The notes: generated by a model not told the origin, from the sequence alone. A stretch of DNA of 46,262 nucleotides from Saccharothrix sp. NRRL B-16348 (GCF_001280085.1 NZ_LGED01000234.1:1-46262), one strand, 5' to 3'. Shown: positions 26,101-35,073, numbered from the stretch's first letter. Made by a program: numbers and translations.

Positions 26101-27377
26101 CGGTAACGCCGTGGCCTGCAGCCGTGACGTGGCCAGTGCTTCGCGGACTCGGGACAACTCCGCATCGGCCCGTTCGACCTCGGCGCGAACGCCTTCGGCC
26201 GCGGTGTCAGCTGAGCGCACGGCCGCCGCCTCGTCCTCGCGACGACCGTGTGCCATCGCCGGGGTTGCGGAGGCGGTGCCGGCCAGAGCTTCGACGCTCT
26301 TGCCGAGTGTCCGGATGTCGAGCCCGGCTCGGTACGCGGGCAGTTCCTTGATGCCTTCGATGACGGATCGCAGCGTTCCCTCGCGCTCGCTGGCTGTGGC
26401 GAGTTCACCGCGCACGATCGTGTGCTGGTCGACGAGTCCGACGTGCGTGCGGACGGCGGTGTCGTGATCCCTCGCGAGTCGAGTCGAGTCGCTTCGGACG
26501 CCGCCTCGCGCGTCTTCTCCGCCGTGGCGAACAACGCGCCCGCCGTGTACCTCCGGTAGACGTCCAGGAAGGCGTCGATCTGCTCGACCGCCGACAGCAG
26601 GCGCCGTTGCTCCTCCCTGGAGTCAGCCAAGGCGTCCAGGCGCTCGCCCGCTTCGCGCAACGTCACCTCCGACAACGGGGGCAGGGCGTCGGACAGGATC
26701 TTGGGCAGGTTGCCCTCGTCGATGCGGTTGCCCATGTCCGGCGCGCGCAGGGTGTGCAGGAGCTGGATGAGACCCGCGTACCGCTCCTTGCCACTCGTTC
26801 CCGTCAGGCCGAAGACGTGGGACGCGATCCGCTCACGATGGGTGTCGGGCTTGTCGGTGATCCGGTCCGCGCCGATCTCCTGCGCCAGGTGTTCACGGGA
26901 CAGCGGCTGTCGCCGCTCGTCCATCAGGTGCAGGTCGACGCCGACCCGCAGCGGCGTGGTGAAGTACCACGCCTTGGCCTCGCTGGTGCTGGTGGAGAAG
27001 CGCACGAGCGCTCCGACAGTCAGGTGCTCCTCCGCTCCACCCGTGTCGCGGCTCAACTCCAGCCAGAGGTAGCCGAGGCGGTTGGTCTGCCCCTGCGCCC
27101 CGTGGCGCATCAGGTCCTCCAGACGGACCTTGCCCGAGCCCGTGGCGTCCATCTTGCGGCGATCGGCGTCCAGCAGGAGGGGCAGCAGCATCTCAAGCGC
27201 GCGGCTCTTCCCGGAACCGTTGGTGCCGCGCAGGATCATCCGCCCGCCGGCGAACCGGAAGACCGTGTCGTAGTAGTGCCAGACGTTGACGATGCCCGCT
27301 CGCGCCATCCGCCAGCGATTCGGGTGGTGCTTGGGCTGCGCGGGGGCCAAGGTCTCCGCACCGGGCGATTCGGTCAC
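23185..27377 (-). pseudogene. jetC: Wadjet type II JetC (SMC-like, TIGR02680), frameshifted at a pentanucleotide repeat
   Basis: JetC is the SMC-like ATPase of Wadjet that extrudes DNA loops. The N-terminal frame starts MTESPGAETLAPAQ and has the P-loop LRGTNGSGKSRALEMLLPLL at ~residues 49-68. It stays in register up to a run of three CGAGT units (plus-strand 26475-26489) and then loses register. The right continuation is in a frame shifted by five bases: removing one unit gives ATRLARDHDTAVRTHVGL and then a ~1090-residue C-terminal part. That part contains long coiled-coil arms, the ABC signature LSQGE and the Walker B LRLILLDDAFAKVDDRTIAE. Restored length would be near 1395 residues, normal for the family. 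As it stands the head domains are split over two frames, so no complete JetC is made unless the repeat changes length. Confidence 0.9.
26475..26489. repeat. (CGAGT)x3 pentanucleotide repeat inside jetC
   Basis: Three perfect tandem units CGAGT on the plus strand (ACTCG on the coding strand). With two units the JetC frame is continuous; with three it is broken. A five-base unit not divisible by three, located in the coding region, is the layout of a slipped-strand contingency locus, although three copies is a low number for frequent slippage. Confidence 0.9.
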
Positions 27378-27401
27378 GTGATCTCCATCAACTCGGGCGG
27401 T

Positions 27402-28637
27402 TCAACCGAACAAGGTCGGCGGCGGCTGGTCGCCGATCCTGCGCATCGCGCGCGTGCGCGCGGGGGCGCGGTGGGGCTCCGGTCGGTACCGGGCGGAGGC
27501 GGGGTGCAGGACCAGCCCGTCCTCGTCGGCGACCACGATGCTCACCGATTCCAGCAACAGCACCGCTTCCTGCATGAGCGATGACGGCTTCTCGACGTAG
27601 CTCTTCGCGAAGGCGCTGCCGTACTGCTCGATGATGAGGTCGATGTTCGCTTCGACGGCGCTCCACGGGACGCGGACACCGGGCACCGTACGACCCGCGA
27701 CGGTCGCGGTGTCTCCCGCCGCCGGTCTGGACTCGTCGTTGAGGGCGTTCACGAAGAGGAGGGCCGCGTGCGCGACGGTCCCGGAGCCCGGGAACGCGAC
27801 GTCGCTGACCGCCTCCTCGGGGTCGTAGGCGAGGACGCCCTCGGACCGCGCCTCGAGGACCAGACCGAACGACTCGTCGAGCACCCGGGCCACCTCTCGC
27901 CGCTCGCGGGACAGCACGTCCCGCTCGGCTTCCGTGAGATCCTCACGGCGTACCAGCGGGTTCTCCACCAGCTTGCGCCGGAGGCTGCGGCGCGGTTGTT
28001 CCGGCTCCAGCGGGTCGGCCTGCGCGCCGTCGAGCAGGGCGACCGGCGAGTCGAACCCGGACAGCGCCCTGGACAGGAGGTGGGGGAGCAGGGGGCGGTG
28101 GATGTCGAGCAGAGCTTCCTCTTGCCGTGTCTCCCATCCCGCCACGGAACCATCGGTCTCCGTGAGCACGCCCCAGTCGACCAGTACGTCTACGGCCCGC
28201 ACGAGATCGCGCGACGCACCGAGGTCGTCGCCCAGCGTTATCTCCGCCGTCACAGCGTCCGCGCGGACCTGCTCGACCAGAACGCTCATGAGCACCTGGT
28301 CGCTGATGTGCGGTGCCAGCAGGCTCGCGCACACCAGTGCAAGGTAGGAGTACGTGCGGGCGGTGAACCGCCTGTCGTTGCGCGTGAACGCGGGCCGTGG
28401 AACGGTGTCGGCACTCAGCGGCGCCTTGAGCAGGCGCGCGAAGGTCGACTCGACGACGAGTTGGTACCCGAGCACGGTGGTGAACATGCGCTTGAGCTGC
28501 GGTGAGTGCTTGCGCACCAGCGCCAGCTGCTCTGGGTGGCGCGCGGCGGTAAGCACCGGCTGCATCAGCAGCGCCCTCGCGGCGAGCCTGCGTTCGTGCG
28601 CCTTGTGCTCCTCGGTGCCGGCGGACTCCGGGCTCAT
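27402..28637 (-). CDS. jetB: Wadjet type II JetB (TIGR02678 family)
   Basis: 411 residues starting MSPESAGTEEHKAHERRLAA. The ATG overlaps the jetA stop (ATGA), and jetC starts 24 bases after the jetB stop. The protein is helical, with the N-terminal segment RRLAARALLMQPVLTAARHP and the conserved middle RNDRRFTARTYSYLALVCAS seen in TIGR02678 proteins. In Wadjet JetB is the kleisin-associated KITE-like subunit (MukE-like) that bridges JetA and JetC to assemble the loop-extruding complex. The frame is uninterrupted and of normal length, in contrast to its downstream partners. Confidence 0.9.
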   Translation of the reverse strand: MSPESAGTEEHKAHERRLAARALLMQPVLTAARHPEQLALVRKHSPQLKRMFTTVLGYQLVVESTFARLLKAPLSADTVPRPAFTRNDRRFTARTYSYLALVCASLLAPHISDQVLMSVLVEQVRADAVTAEITLGDDLGASRDLVRAVDVLVDWGVLTETDGSVAGWETRQEEALLDIHRPLLPHLLSRALSGFDSPVALLDGAQADPLEPEQPRRSLRRKLVENPLVRREDLTEAERDVLSRERREVARVLDESFGLVLEARSEGVLAYDPEEAVSDVAFPGSGTVAHAALLFVNALNDESRPAAGDTATVAGRTVPGVRVPWSAVEANIDLIIEQYGSAFAKSYVEKPSSLMQEAVLLLESVSIVVADEDGLVLHPASARYRPEPHRAPARTRAMRRIGDQPPPTLFG

Positions 28638-30157
28638 GCGGTTCTCCCGGTTCGGTCCGTGAGGTAGGTGGTGTACCTCCGCGCGACCAAGCGGAGTTCG
28701 TGCACCACCAGGTCCCCGTCCTCGGAGTGGACCAGGGTCCGGGCGCCGGTCGCGGGCTCGGCGATGACCTCCAGGTCCAGGTCGGTGTCGGCCTCGAAGG
28801 CGACGCCGGTGTGGTCCTGGTTCTTGGCGAGCAGCCCTCCCAGCAGCGCGAGGAGCAGTTCCCTGGCCGCGGGGCTGACCTTGACGCCGTCCAGCGCGCC
28901 AGCGGCGACCAGTTCGTCGGCGGCGACCCGTCGAGCCCTCGCCTCGACCTCCGCATCATGCAGGAGCCGCTCCTGGTCCAGTCGGGGATCGGGCACCGAC
29001 GAGGTCCGTCCGCGCGCCGCGCGGTCACCACGATCACGCAGGCTGACCGGCACGTCGATGGGGGTGGCGTCCCACCACGAGGTGTTCACCCCGTCCCGGA
29101 CGCCTTGCTCTTCCGGGCCGAAGAACAGGTGGCGGGCCGGGTAGGAACCGAACGTCGCCGCGTAGAGCCGGTGGGCGGTGTCGTCGTCCACCTTGGCGAA
29201 CCAGGACGCCAACGTGAGCAGGTCAGCTCGCCTGCTGACCCCCGTGCCCGCCGCCGCGAGCATCCGCCTGGCGTTGGTCAACAGCTGGCGCAGCGCTTGG
29301 TCCGCCGCCGCCCGCAGTGTGTCCGGCCCCGAATGCCCGTCCGTCTCGTGGTACCAGGCGTGCAGGCGTTCCCAGTCCTCACGGTGGCGACCGGGCAACC
29401 GGTCGGCCGGCGTGCCGTCGGGCATGATCAGTGTCGGCAGGCTGTCCAGCACCTCCACGACCCGGTCGAACAGCGGACGAAGTCGGTCGCAGCGAGTGGC
29501 GATCACCGGGGCGTGGCGCGACACGTCAGCCGTGATCAGGTCGACGTAGTCGAGCAGCAACTCCTTGAAGTGCCGGTACTCCTCACCGGCCAGGTCGTAG
29601 CGGGAGAGCACCGCGTTGAGGTAGGCGTAGAAGTCGCGGACGCTTTCGTTGAACAATCGCTGGTTGTTGAAGACCGTGGTCACGTCGCCGGCCAGCGCCT
29701 CTGCATCCGGGTCCGGCTCGCCGATGCGCTTGATGATGCGGTCGAGGACGAGGACGGTGGCGCCGAGCAGCTCGCGTGCCACCTCCTGCGCCCCGTCACC
29801 GGCCGCGAGGACCGCCTCGGCGTCCCGGTGCACCCTGCCGCCCAGCTTCGAAGCCTGAAAGCGGCTGCGCGACCTGAGGAAGTCCCGGACCGTGGGCACG
29901 CGGGCGTCGCGCACGCCGCGAACGAGGTTGCCCCAACCTTCGAGCTTCTCGCAACGGTCGGTCACCTCGTCCACGGACAGCACGACCCCGCGCTCGGCGA
30001 GCTGCTGCGCCACCTCCGCCGCAGACAGGTCGGCCAGCAGGGGACCGGCGAAGATGTTCATGATCGATCGGTACTCGAACGCCGAAGACGTGGTCAGGTA
30101 GACGAACAACTTCCCCCGACCTGCGGGTTCCCCCGAATCGCCACCGTCAACTCGCAT
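28634..30157 (-). CDS. jetA: Wadjet type II JetA (TIGR02677 family)
   Basis: About 507 residues from ATG 30157, placed behind a GGAGGG ribosome-binding site; the open frame continues upstream to 30256 without conserved sequence. The N-terminal stretch LFVYLTTSSAFEYRSIMNIF and the following helices are characteristic of TIGR02677, the JetA subunit of type II Wadjet (kleisin/MukF-like). The C-terminal part, SWWDATPIDVPVSLRDRG onwards, is also typical. JetA closes the SMC ring with JetB and JetC. It is the first gene of the jetABCD operon, and its stop overlaps the jetB start. About 230 bp separate it from the gene upstream, so the operon may have its own promoter there. Confidence 0.9.
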   Translation of the reverse strand: MRVDGGDSGEPAGRGKLFVYLTTSSAFEYRSIMNIFAGPLLADLSAAEVAQQLAERGVVLSVDEVTDRCEKLEGWGNLVRGVRDARVPTVRDFLRSRSRFQASKLGGRVHRDAEAVLAAGDGAQEVARELLGATVLVLDRIIKRIGEPDPDAEALAGDVTTVFNNQRLFNESVRDFYAYLNAVLSRYDLAGEEYRHFKELLLDYVDLITADVSRHAPVIATRCDRLRPLFDRVVEVLDSLPTLIMPDGTPADRLPGRHREDWERLHAWYHETDGHSGPDTLRAAADQALRQLLTNARRMLAAAGTGVSRRADLLTLASWFAKVDDDTAHRLYAATFGSYPARHLFFGPEEQGVRDGVNTSWWDATPIDVPVSLRDRGDRAARGRTSSVPDPRLDQERLLHDAEVEARARRVAADELVAAGALDGVKVSPAARELLLALLGGLLAKNQDHTGVAFEADTDLDLEVIAEPATGARTLVHSEDGDLVVHELRLVARRYTTYLTDRTGRTA

Positions 30158-30388
30158 CGTGTGGGTGCCCTCCTCGAAAGGGACATCGCTTCGCGCGCAG
30201 CTCGTGTAACACAACACCGCAGCGGGGCCGCCCACCCGGAGACGCCAACTTGCCATCCCGCTTCAGCGGATTCGCGGTGAGCCCTTTCCGAGCTCAAGGT
30301 CCTGGGCAGGTAATGTGCTCACCGGGCCGAAAGCGGCACCCGTGACGTGGCGAATGGTGAGGCAGCGCGCAGCACGAGCGTCGGCCGA

Positions 30389-31153
30389 TCAGAGTTCCTC
30401 GTTGTCCTCCTGCCAGTGCTTGAGCCTGATTACGAGGTCTTCGCGGCTGTACTCGGCGAAGAAGCGCTCCAGGTATCTCGCCAGGCTGGTCCGCACGGCC
30501 GGATCATGTGCGGCCAGCATGTCGTCGACAAGCCGCCCCGGAGAGTCGGGAGTGTCCTTGGGCGCGAGTACCTCCCGCGCCTTGTCGAAGGCGCGCGCGA
30601 CATCCTCCAGCCGCTCCGGTTCGGCCTGGTGGTCGAGGAACCACCAGGCCGTCGCGCGAAGCGGGTCGAGAAGCCGTGAGCGCATCTGCTCAGCCTGCTG
30701 CGCTCGTCGCTCGTCCTGCCAGGAGGCGGCGAACCAGCGTCGGTCCGCCTCCTCACGGGCCGCCACCGCCGCGACGAGTTCAGCGTCGACGTCGACCGAC
30801 GTGCAATGGCCACGGGCGAGCACGCCGGTGCCAGGTACGTGATGCCACCCGTTCAGCGCCGTGCTCAACGCGCCCCGCAACCTGTCCGCAGCGGTCAACG
30901 CGTACTGACCGCTCAGCCTCTCCGCACGGCGGGCGACACCCTCGTTCGCGATGTCCAGCAACGCGGGTGGGGGTGGGTCCTCCGGGCACTTGGCCTCCAC
31001 GACGAGGGTGACATGGAAGGGCAGAGGCTTGTCGGCGCTGGGCAGTGACATGGTCACCTCGCCCGACGTGACCATGTCGTCGCCCTTGTCCGGCACCCAC
31101 TCTTCTCTTTTCTCCGACGCACGCCGCCACAAATCCCGCATGCCCACGAGCAT
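30389..31153 (-). CDS. SPFH/band-7-like hypothetical protein
   Basis: 254 residues from ATG 31153, three bases after the stop of the preceding gene, so it belongs to the same operon as the Crp and cyclase genes. The segment LTAADRLRGALSTALNGWHH, then a short beta part (GTGVLARGHCTSVDVDAELV) and a long charged helix AREEADRRWFAASWQDERRA, resemble the strand-turn-helix ending of SPFH/band-7 domains. This is a weak match made by eye. No membrane anchor is seen at the N-terminus, unlike most SPFH proteins. The C-terminal ~80 residues are acidic and helical. It is not recognised as part of a known defence system. Confidence 0.65.
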   Translation of the reverse strand: MLVGMRDLWRRASEKREEWVPDKGDDMVTSGEVTMSLPSADKPLPFHVTLVVEAKCPEDPPPPALLDIANEGVARRAERLSGQYALTAADRLRGALSTALNGWHHVPGTGVLARGHCTSVDVDAELVAAVAAREEADRRWFAASWQDERRAQQAEQMRSRLLDPLRATAWWFLDHQAEPERLEDVARAFDKAREVLAPKDTPDSPGRLVDDMLAAHDPAVRTSLARYLERFFAEYSREDLVIRLKHWQEDNEEL

Positions 31154-31156
31154 CCT

Positions 31157-33331
31157 TTATTCAGGTACCAAGATGTCGATCTCGTCCAGCCGACCGAACA
31201 ACCGGTCGGCGATGGCGACCCACACGTCGTTCCCCGTCTCGCGCCCGTGTCGCAACGCTCTCCAGCCCGCGTGGTGAACCCGGCCGATGGACTTCAGTTC
31301 GCCGTCGGTGGCCAAGATGAGGGGTTCCACCATGCGGCCCCACTGCTCGAACGGCGCCTCGGCGGCCGTGCGCAGCCAGTCCCCGATCGCCGGGTACAAG
31401 CTCTCCACGGGCATCACATCGAGGGCCTGCCGCCAGAAGTCGACCAGGACGTCGAGGTCCCCGTCTTCCTCGTCCTGCGCCAGCACAACGGCGGTGCTCT
31501 CAACCAGGAGACGTAGTCTGGCCGGTCCGGCGTGGTCGGACCACTCCGCCACATGCCGCAGGAAACTGGCGGTGCCAAGGCCGGCGCCGATCAGCAGCGT
31601 GGCTTTCCGGGTGGCTTCCCACACGCGGGGGTTCTCCGAATCCGCCAGGTACTTGAGCCTGGTGAGCGCGATGCGGGGGAAGGACTCACCGATACCGGCG
31701 CACACCTGGGCCGTCAGCAACTGCAGGTCCGGCTTGGCCGCCTTCGACCAGTCGAGGAGCCTTTGCCGGACCCTCGTGCCCGCCGCCGGGTCCATCGCCG
31801 TGGTCGTCAGCAGCCGTACGGCGATCGACCGACGGTAGCGGGCCTTCCAGTGATCGGACACCTCGTCGCCGTCGGGCTCCGCGCCCGGCGTGGCCTTGGC
31901 CCAGCTCTCCGCCAGCTTCAGCACCGCATCCACGCCGCCGCAACCGGCGAGTTCGGCACACCGGTCCGCGAAGCGCTCCAACTCGTCGCGTGTCAGGTCG
32001 AAGTTGCGGCGGGGCAGCGCGCTGATCCACTTCAGCAGCGTGTCCTGGAGGCCCCGGTGCTCTTGCCAAAAGTGCCGGAACACCTCCGCTCCCGAACCGG
32101 GTGGTTGGAATCGACGGGTTTCGAAGTCGAACGACTTGTATTCCAGGGCGGACAACCTGGCATAGGGACTGGGGGTCAGCAGTGGCGGAGTCTTCTTGGG
32201 CTTGGTCCCGTTACAATCCAGCAGAAGGTCGGCGGCGTACACGATGTGCCACGGCGCGGCACCCTCCAGCAGGGCCGCGGCCAACAGCAGGGCGAGCCAC
32301 TCCTCAGCACTGTCCGTCTGCTTGGCTCGGATGATCTCCCGCAAGGGCGGTCCACCCTGCTCCTGCCGATCGCGCAACACCTCCCGCAGGGCGTGCCTTG
32401 GTTCTTCCCCCTCGCGGACCCTGTCGGACACCGCGTCCGTGACGTCCTTGACCGCCGGCGGCCACAAGTCACGCAAGTAGTCGGCGAGTTCCGGGACGCC
32501 TGAGATCAGTTCGGCGGCGTCATCACCGAGATGCCGGGTGAACACCTCAACGGGCTCCGGGCGTTCCAACCGGTGCATCCGACCGTGCAGGAACTCGCCA
32601 AACTCGCGCGCACGGTCGATCGCGAAGATGAGGATGAGGTAGCTGCGGTGGGACACGAATTGCTTGCCGAGCTCCACCAGGCCAAGGCGTACCGCTTGGA
32701 GTTCGTCATGTGGCGTACTGCGAAGGTCCACGACAACCACGGCAGGTTCGTCCTCGACCAGCAGGTCGTCATCACTCAGCCGATCGATGAGTTCCTCACG
32801 GACGACCAGTTCAGGACGGGACTTCTGCAGTTCGTACCCCAGTCGCAAACCCGCGACGAACTGGCCGCCCCTGCGCTCGTTCGCCGTCAGGAGCAGCACC
32901 TGCTCACGACGCAGGATGCCGAACGCCGACTCGGCACCTTCCGGTGCGCTGAGAAGACCCGGTGGCGGCACGAACCGGCTGGCCAGGTGTTCGAGAGCAG
33001 CGTGGTCCTGAAGGCCGCGTCCGCTGCGCTTTCTGGGTCGTGCTTCCACCAGTTCGGCGAACTGGTCGCCGAAGATGACGTTCCTGATCGTTACTACGGG
33101 CTTGACGACGTCCCGCAACGCGGTGTCGTTGCTGTTCCCCTCGACCTCGACCACAGGACGGTGTGCAACATCGTCTGCGACCGGACGGGGTCCATCGCGG
33201 ACAGCCTCGGGCGGTTCGGGTACTACTGCGACCGGTTCCGGCCAGAAGCGGTCGGCCTCTGGCACCGGTGGACGCGAAGGAGGATCGAGGACGTTGAACT
33301 CATCGACATCGTACTGGTCCACCACCGTCAC
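31157..33331 (-). CDS. degenerate P-loop/STAND-like protein, candidate effector or scaffold
   Basis: 724 residues from GTG 33331, with AGGA upstream. Residues ~1-60 are Pro/Glu-rich and disordered. Residues ~62-91 hold EGNSNDTALRDVV and VTIRNVIFGDQ, a Gly/Asn-rich beta segment resembling the short signalling (amyloid-like) motifs of actinobacterial immune proteins. Residues ~130-330 follow the order of a P-loop NTPase, but the Walker A position reads LLTANERRGGQFVAG, lacking the GKS/T signature. A Walker B-like strand AVVVVDLRSTPHDELQ and another strand YLILIFAIDRAREF follow. The C-terminal ~400 residues are helical repeats. It may be a pseudo-ATPase sensor or adaptor for the cyclase encoded just upstream (117 bp away). 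No enzymatic motif was found. Confidence 0.65.
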   Translation of the reverse strand: MTVVDQYDVDEFNVLDPPSRPPVPEADRFWPEPVAVVPEPPEAVRDGPRPVADDVAHRPVVEVEGNSNDTALRDVVKPVVTIRNVIFGDQFAELVEARPRKRSGRGLQDHAALEHLASRFVPPPGLLSAPEGAESAFGILRREQVLLLTANERRGGQFVAGLRLGYELQKSRPELVVREELIDRLSDDDLLVEDEPAVVVVDLRSTPHDELQAVRLGLVELGKQFVSHRSYLILIFAIDRAREFGEFLHGRMHRLERPEPVEVFTRHLGDDAAELISGVPELADYLRDLWPPAVKDVTDAVSDRVREGEEPRHALREVLRDRQEQGGPPLREIIRAKQTDSAEEWLALLLAAALLEGAAPWHIVYAADLLLDCNGTKPKKTPPLLTPSPYARLSALEYKSFDFETRRFQPPGSGAEVFRHFWQEHRGLQDTLLKWISALPRRNFDLTRDELERFADRCAELAGCGGVDAVLKLAESWAKATPGAEPDGDEVSDHWKARYRRSIAVRLLTTTAMDPAAGTRVRQRLLDWSKAAKPDLQLLTAQVCAGIGESFPRIALTRLKYLADSENPRVWEATRKATLLIGAGLGTASFLRHVAEWSDHAGPARLRLLVESTAVVLAQDEEDGDLDVLVDFWRQALDVMPVESLYPAIGDWLRTAAEAPFEQWGRMVEPLILATDGELKSIGRVHHAGWRALRHGRETGNDVWVAIADRLFGRLDEIDILVPE

Positions 33332-33448
33332 CGCGCTTCCTGATCGATGCCGCCACCGATGCGGCGACCGCTGGACGGGCCGAAGTTGGCATCGTGCCCG
33401 GCGCGGAATCTGCCCGAGAACTCCTGTTTGCCCGACGACTGGTCCACG

Positions 33449-34321
33449 TTACCCCCCGGCTGTAGTGTTGTTATTCCCCGTCACCTCGATGTTCTTGGTG
33501 ATATCTCGTGCCGAGTTTTGATGGATCCCGCCACGTACATCACGCGCTTGGACCACGTCAGACGCAGGTCCACTCACGTGATTGGAGACGCGGTTCTCGA
33601 CTCCTTCTGATCGCGCCTCCACACGATCCTCGTCAACTGGGGGTTTCTCCGGCTGACGGCCCAGCAAGCCGTGCCGGAGTAGATCGCCGGAGGGCGCGGG
33701 CACGCGCAGGTATCCCCTTCCCGAGTACTCCTTGGCCGTCACGTCCAGCGGCGCCTCGACGAACTCGCTCGGTCGACGGGCCGTGGCCCCCGCCTCGACC
33801 ACGTCTTCCATGACGGAGCGGGACAGCACCGAGGCGACAAAGGTGGCCTCGGGGTCGGAATTGTCCAGCAGCGCCCGGACGGCGGCCGCATCGACCATGC
33901 GGTTCGCATCGACCATGACGCGGCCCGAAGGTGAGTCCGCCAGCAGGCTGTCGAACGACGCCACCGGGCCCAGATGCAGGCTGGTGCGCACGCGGAGTTC
34001 GACGCCGACCGCTCGGAACTGTCCGGATTGACGCCGCAACTCGCCCTGCAGGGCGTCGAAGAACCGGTCTACGACCAGACCGACCAGGTCCCGGGCGAAT
34101 CCGACGACGTAACCGTCACCGCGGAACGCCCTGAACTGGTGTTGCTCCCACAACGAGGCGAGGTCTGTACGCTCCGTGACCTTCCGAAGGATCTCGGGCA
34201 GCCTCTCTACGATGATCCGCTGCTGGGCGTTGTTGTGCTTGCTGAAGTGCCGGACATCAACCACCAGCATGCCGACGTACTCGTCGGCCGAACTGGGGCT
34301 CCCCGCGAGTTCCGAACTCAC
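33449..34321 (-). CDS. class III nucleotide cyclase-like protein with C-terminal Gly/Asn-rich tail
   Basis: 290 residues from GTG 34321, whose GTGA overlaps the stop of the Crp gene and which has a GGAGGAAG ribosome-binding site. The catalytic core matches class III nucleotidyl cyclases in layout: a first metal-binding aspartate in GMLVVDVRHFS (Asp22), ~47 residues to the second in FRAFRGDGYVVGF (Asp69), and a later strand VRTSLHLGPV. Such enzymes make cyclic nucleotides; the base used cannot be told from sequence. The last ~45 residues are low complexity and include QARDVRGGIHQN and IEVTGNNNTTAGG, similar to short self-assembly motifs in actinobacterial signalling proteins. With a cyclic-nucleotide-binding regulator encoded directly upstream, synthesis and sensing of a cyclic nucleotide in one operon is likely. 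Confidence 0.65.
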   Translation of the reverse strand: MSSELAGSPSSADEYVGMLVVDVRHFSKHNNAQQRIIVERLPEILRKVTERTDLASLWEQHQFRAFRGDGYVVGFARDLVGLVVDRFFDALQGELRRQSGQFRAVGVELRVRTSLHLGPVASFDSLLADSPSGRVMVDANRMVDAAAVRALLDNSDPEATFVASVLSRSVMEDVVEAGATARRPSEFVEAPLDVTAKEYSGRGYLRVPAPSGDLLRHGLLGRQPEKPPVDEDRVEARSEGVENRVSNHVSGPASDVVQARDVRGGIHQNSARDITKNIEVTGNNNTTAGG

Positions 34322-35073
34322 TGATCTTCCTCCATGCCCATACCCGCCTGACGGGAGGACAGCCTGCCCCTCGCAGCCGTTCTGTTCTGTCCATAACTGG
34401 ACACACCGGTGCCTATTAGCGCTGGGACGTTCACGACCTCCAGACCGCCCCGAATGGTCCGCACGAGGCCAGCGGCCTTCCACTCCCTGAGCACTGGGGT
34501 TACCGCAGAGCGCACCAGGCCGAGCGCAGCGGCCAGTTCGTCCTGAGACATCGCAACGGTGGTGGGTGACGGGTGGTCCGGGCCCGCCGCATCGATGATC
34601 GTCGTGATCAGCGAAATGAGCCGCGAGGCAGTGGTGCGGTGGGCGAGCTGCCACGCGTGAGGCGCACTCTCACGCAGCTTCCCCATGATGTAGCCGTCCA
34701 ACTGGGGCCCAAGTCTGAGACCTCGCACGAGCTCGACGAACCTCCGCTTGGGCAGTCTGCACGTCATGCCCCGTTCGATTGCCTGGACAGTGGCCGCATG
34801 GGGCAGCCCGTCCTGGGCGGATAGCTCACCAACCACATCGCCGGGGCCGCGGATGGCCAGCACGATCTCTGCGCCATCCGGCTCCGCGTACACCACCTTC
34901 AACCGACCGAACAGCGACAGCAGCACCCATCCGCCGTTTTCCCCCTGGCGCAGCAATCTGTCCTTCGCGCCGTGGTGCACCGAGGTGCCGTGCCGCACAA
35001 GTTCAGCCCAGGCGCTATCCGGTACGAGGGCACGAAAGCCGCGTGGTCGGCGGAGCTGGCGCGACTCGGTCAC
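34318..35073 (-). CDS. Crp/Fnr-family transcriptional regulator with altered ligand site
   Basis: About 251 residues from GTG 35073, chosen for the AAAGAGG ribosome-binding site and normal Crp length; the frame is open upstream to 35286. The cyclic-nucleotide-binding beta roll spans ~residues 20-115 (LLRQGENGGWVLLSLFGRLKV). The phosphate-binding cassette is GELSAQDGLPHAATVQA: Gly-Glu is kept, but the arginine that contacts the cyclic phosphate in Crp is replaced by histidine (about residue 92). The C-terminal helix-turn-helix is MSQDELAAALGLVRSAVTPV. It heads an operon with a cyclase-like gene, overlapping it by four bases, so it may sense the cyclase product or regulate the operon. A different ligand from cAMP is possible. 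Confidence 0.85.
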   Translation of the reverse strand: MTESRQLRRPRGFRALVPDSAWAELVRHGTSVHHGAKDRLLRQGENGGWVLLSLFGRLKVVYAEPDGAEIVLAIRGPGDVVGELSAQDGLPHAATVQAIERGMTCRLPKRRFVELVRGLRLGPQLDGYIMGKLRESAPHAWQLAHRTTASRLISLITTIIDAAGPDHPSPTTVAMSQDELAAALGLVRSAVTPVLREWKAAGLVRTIRGGLEVVNVPALIGTGVSSYGQNRTAARGRLSSRQAGMGMEEDQ

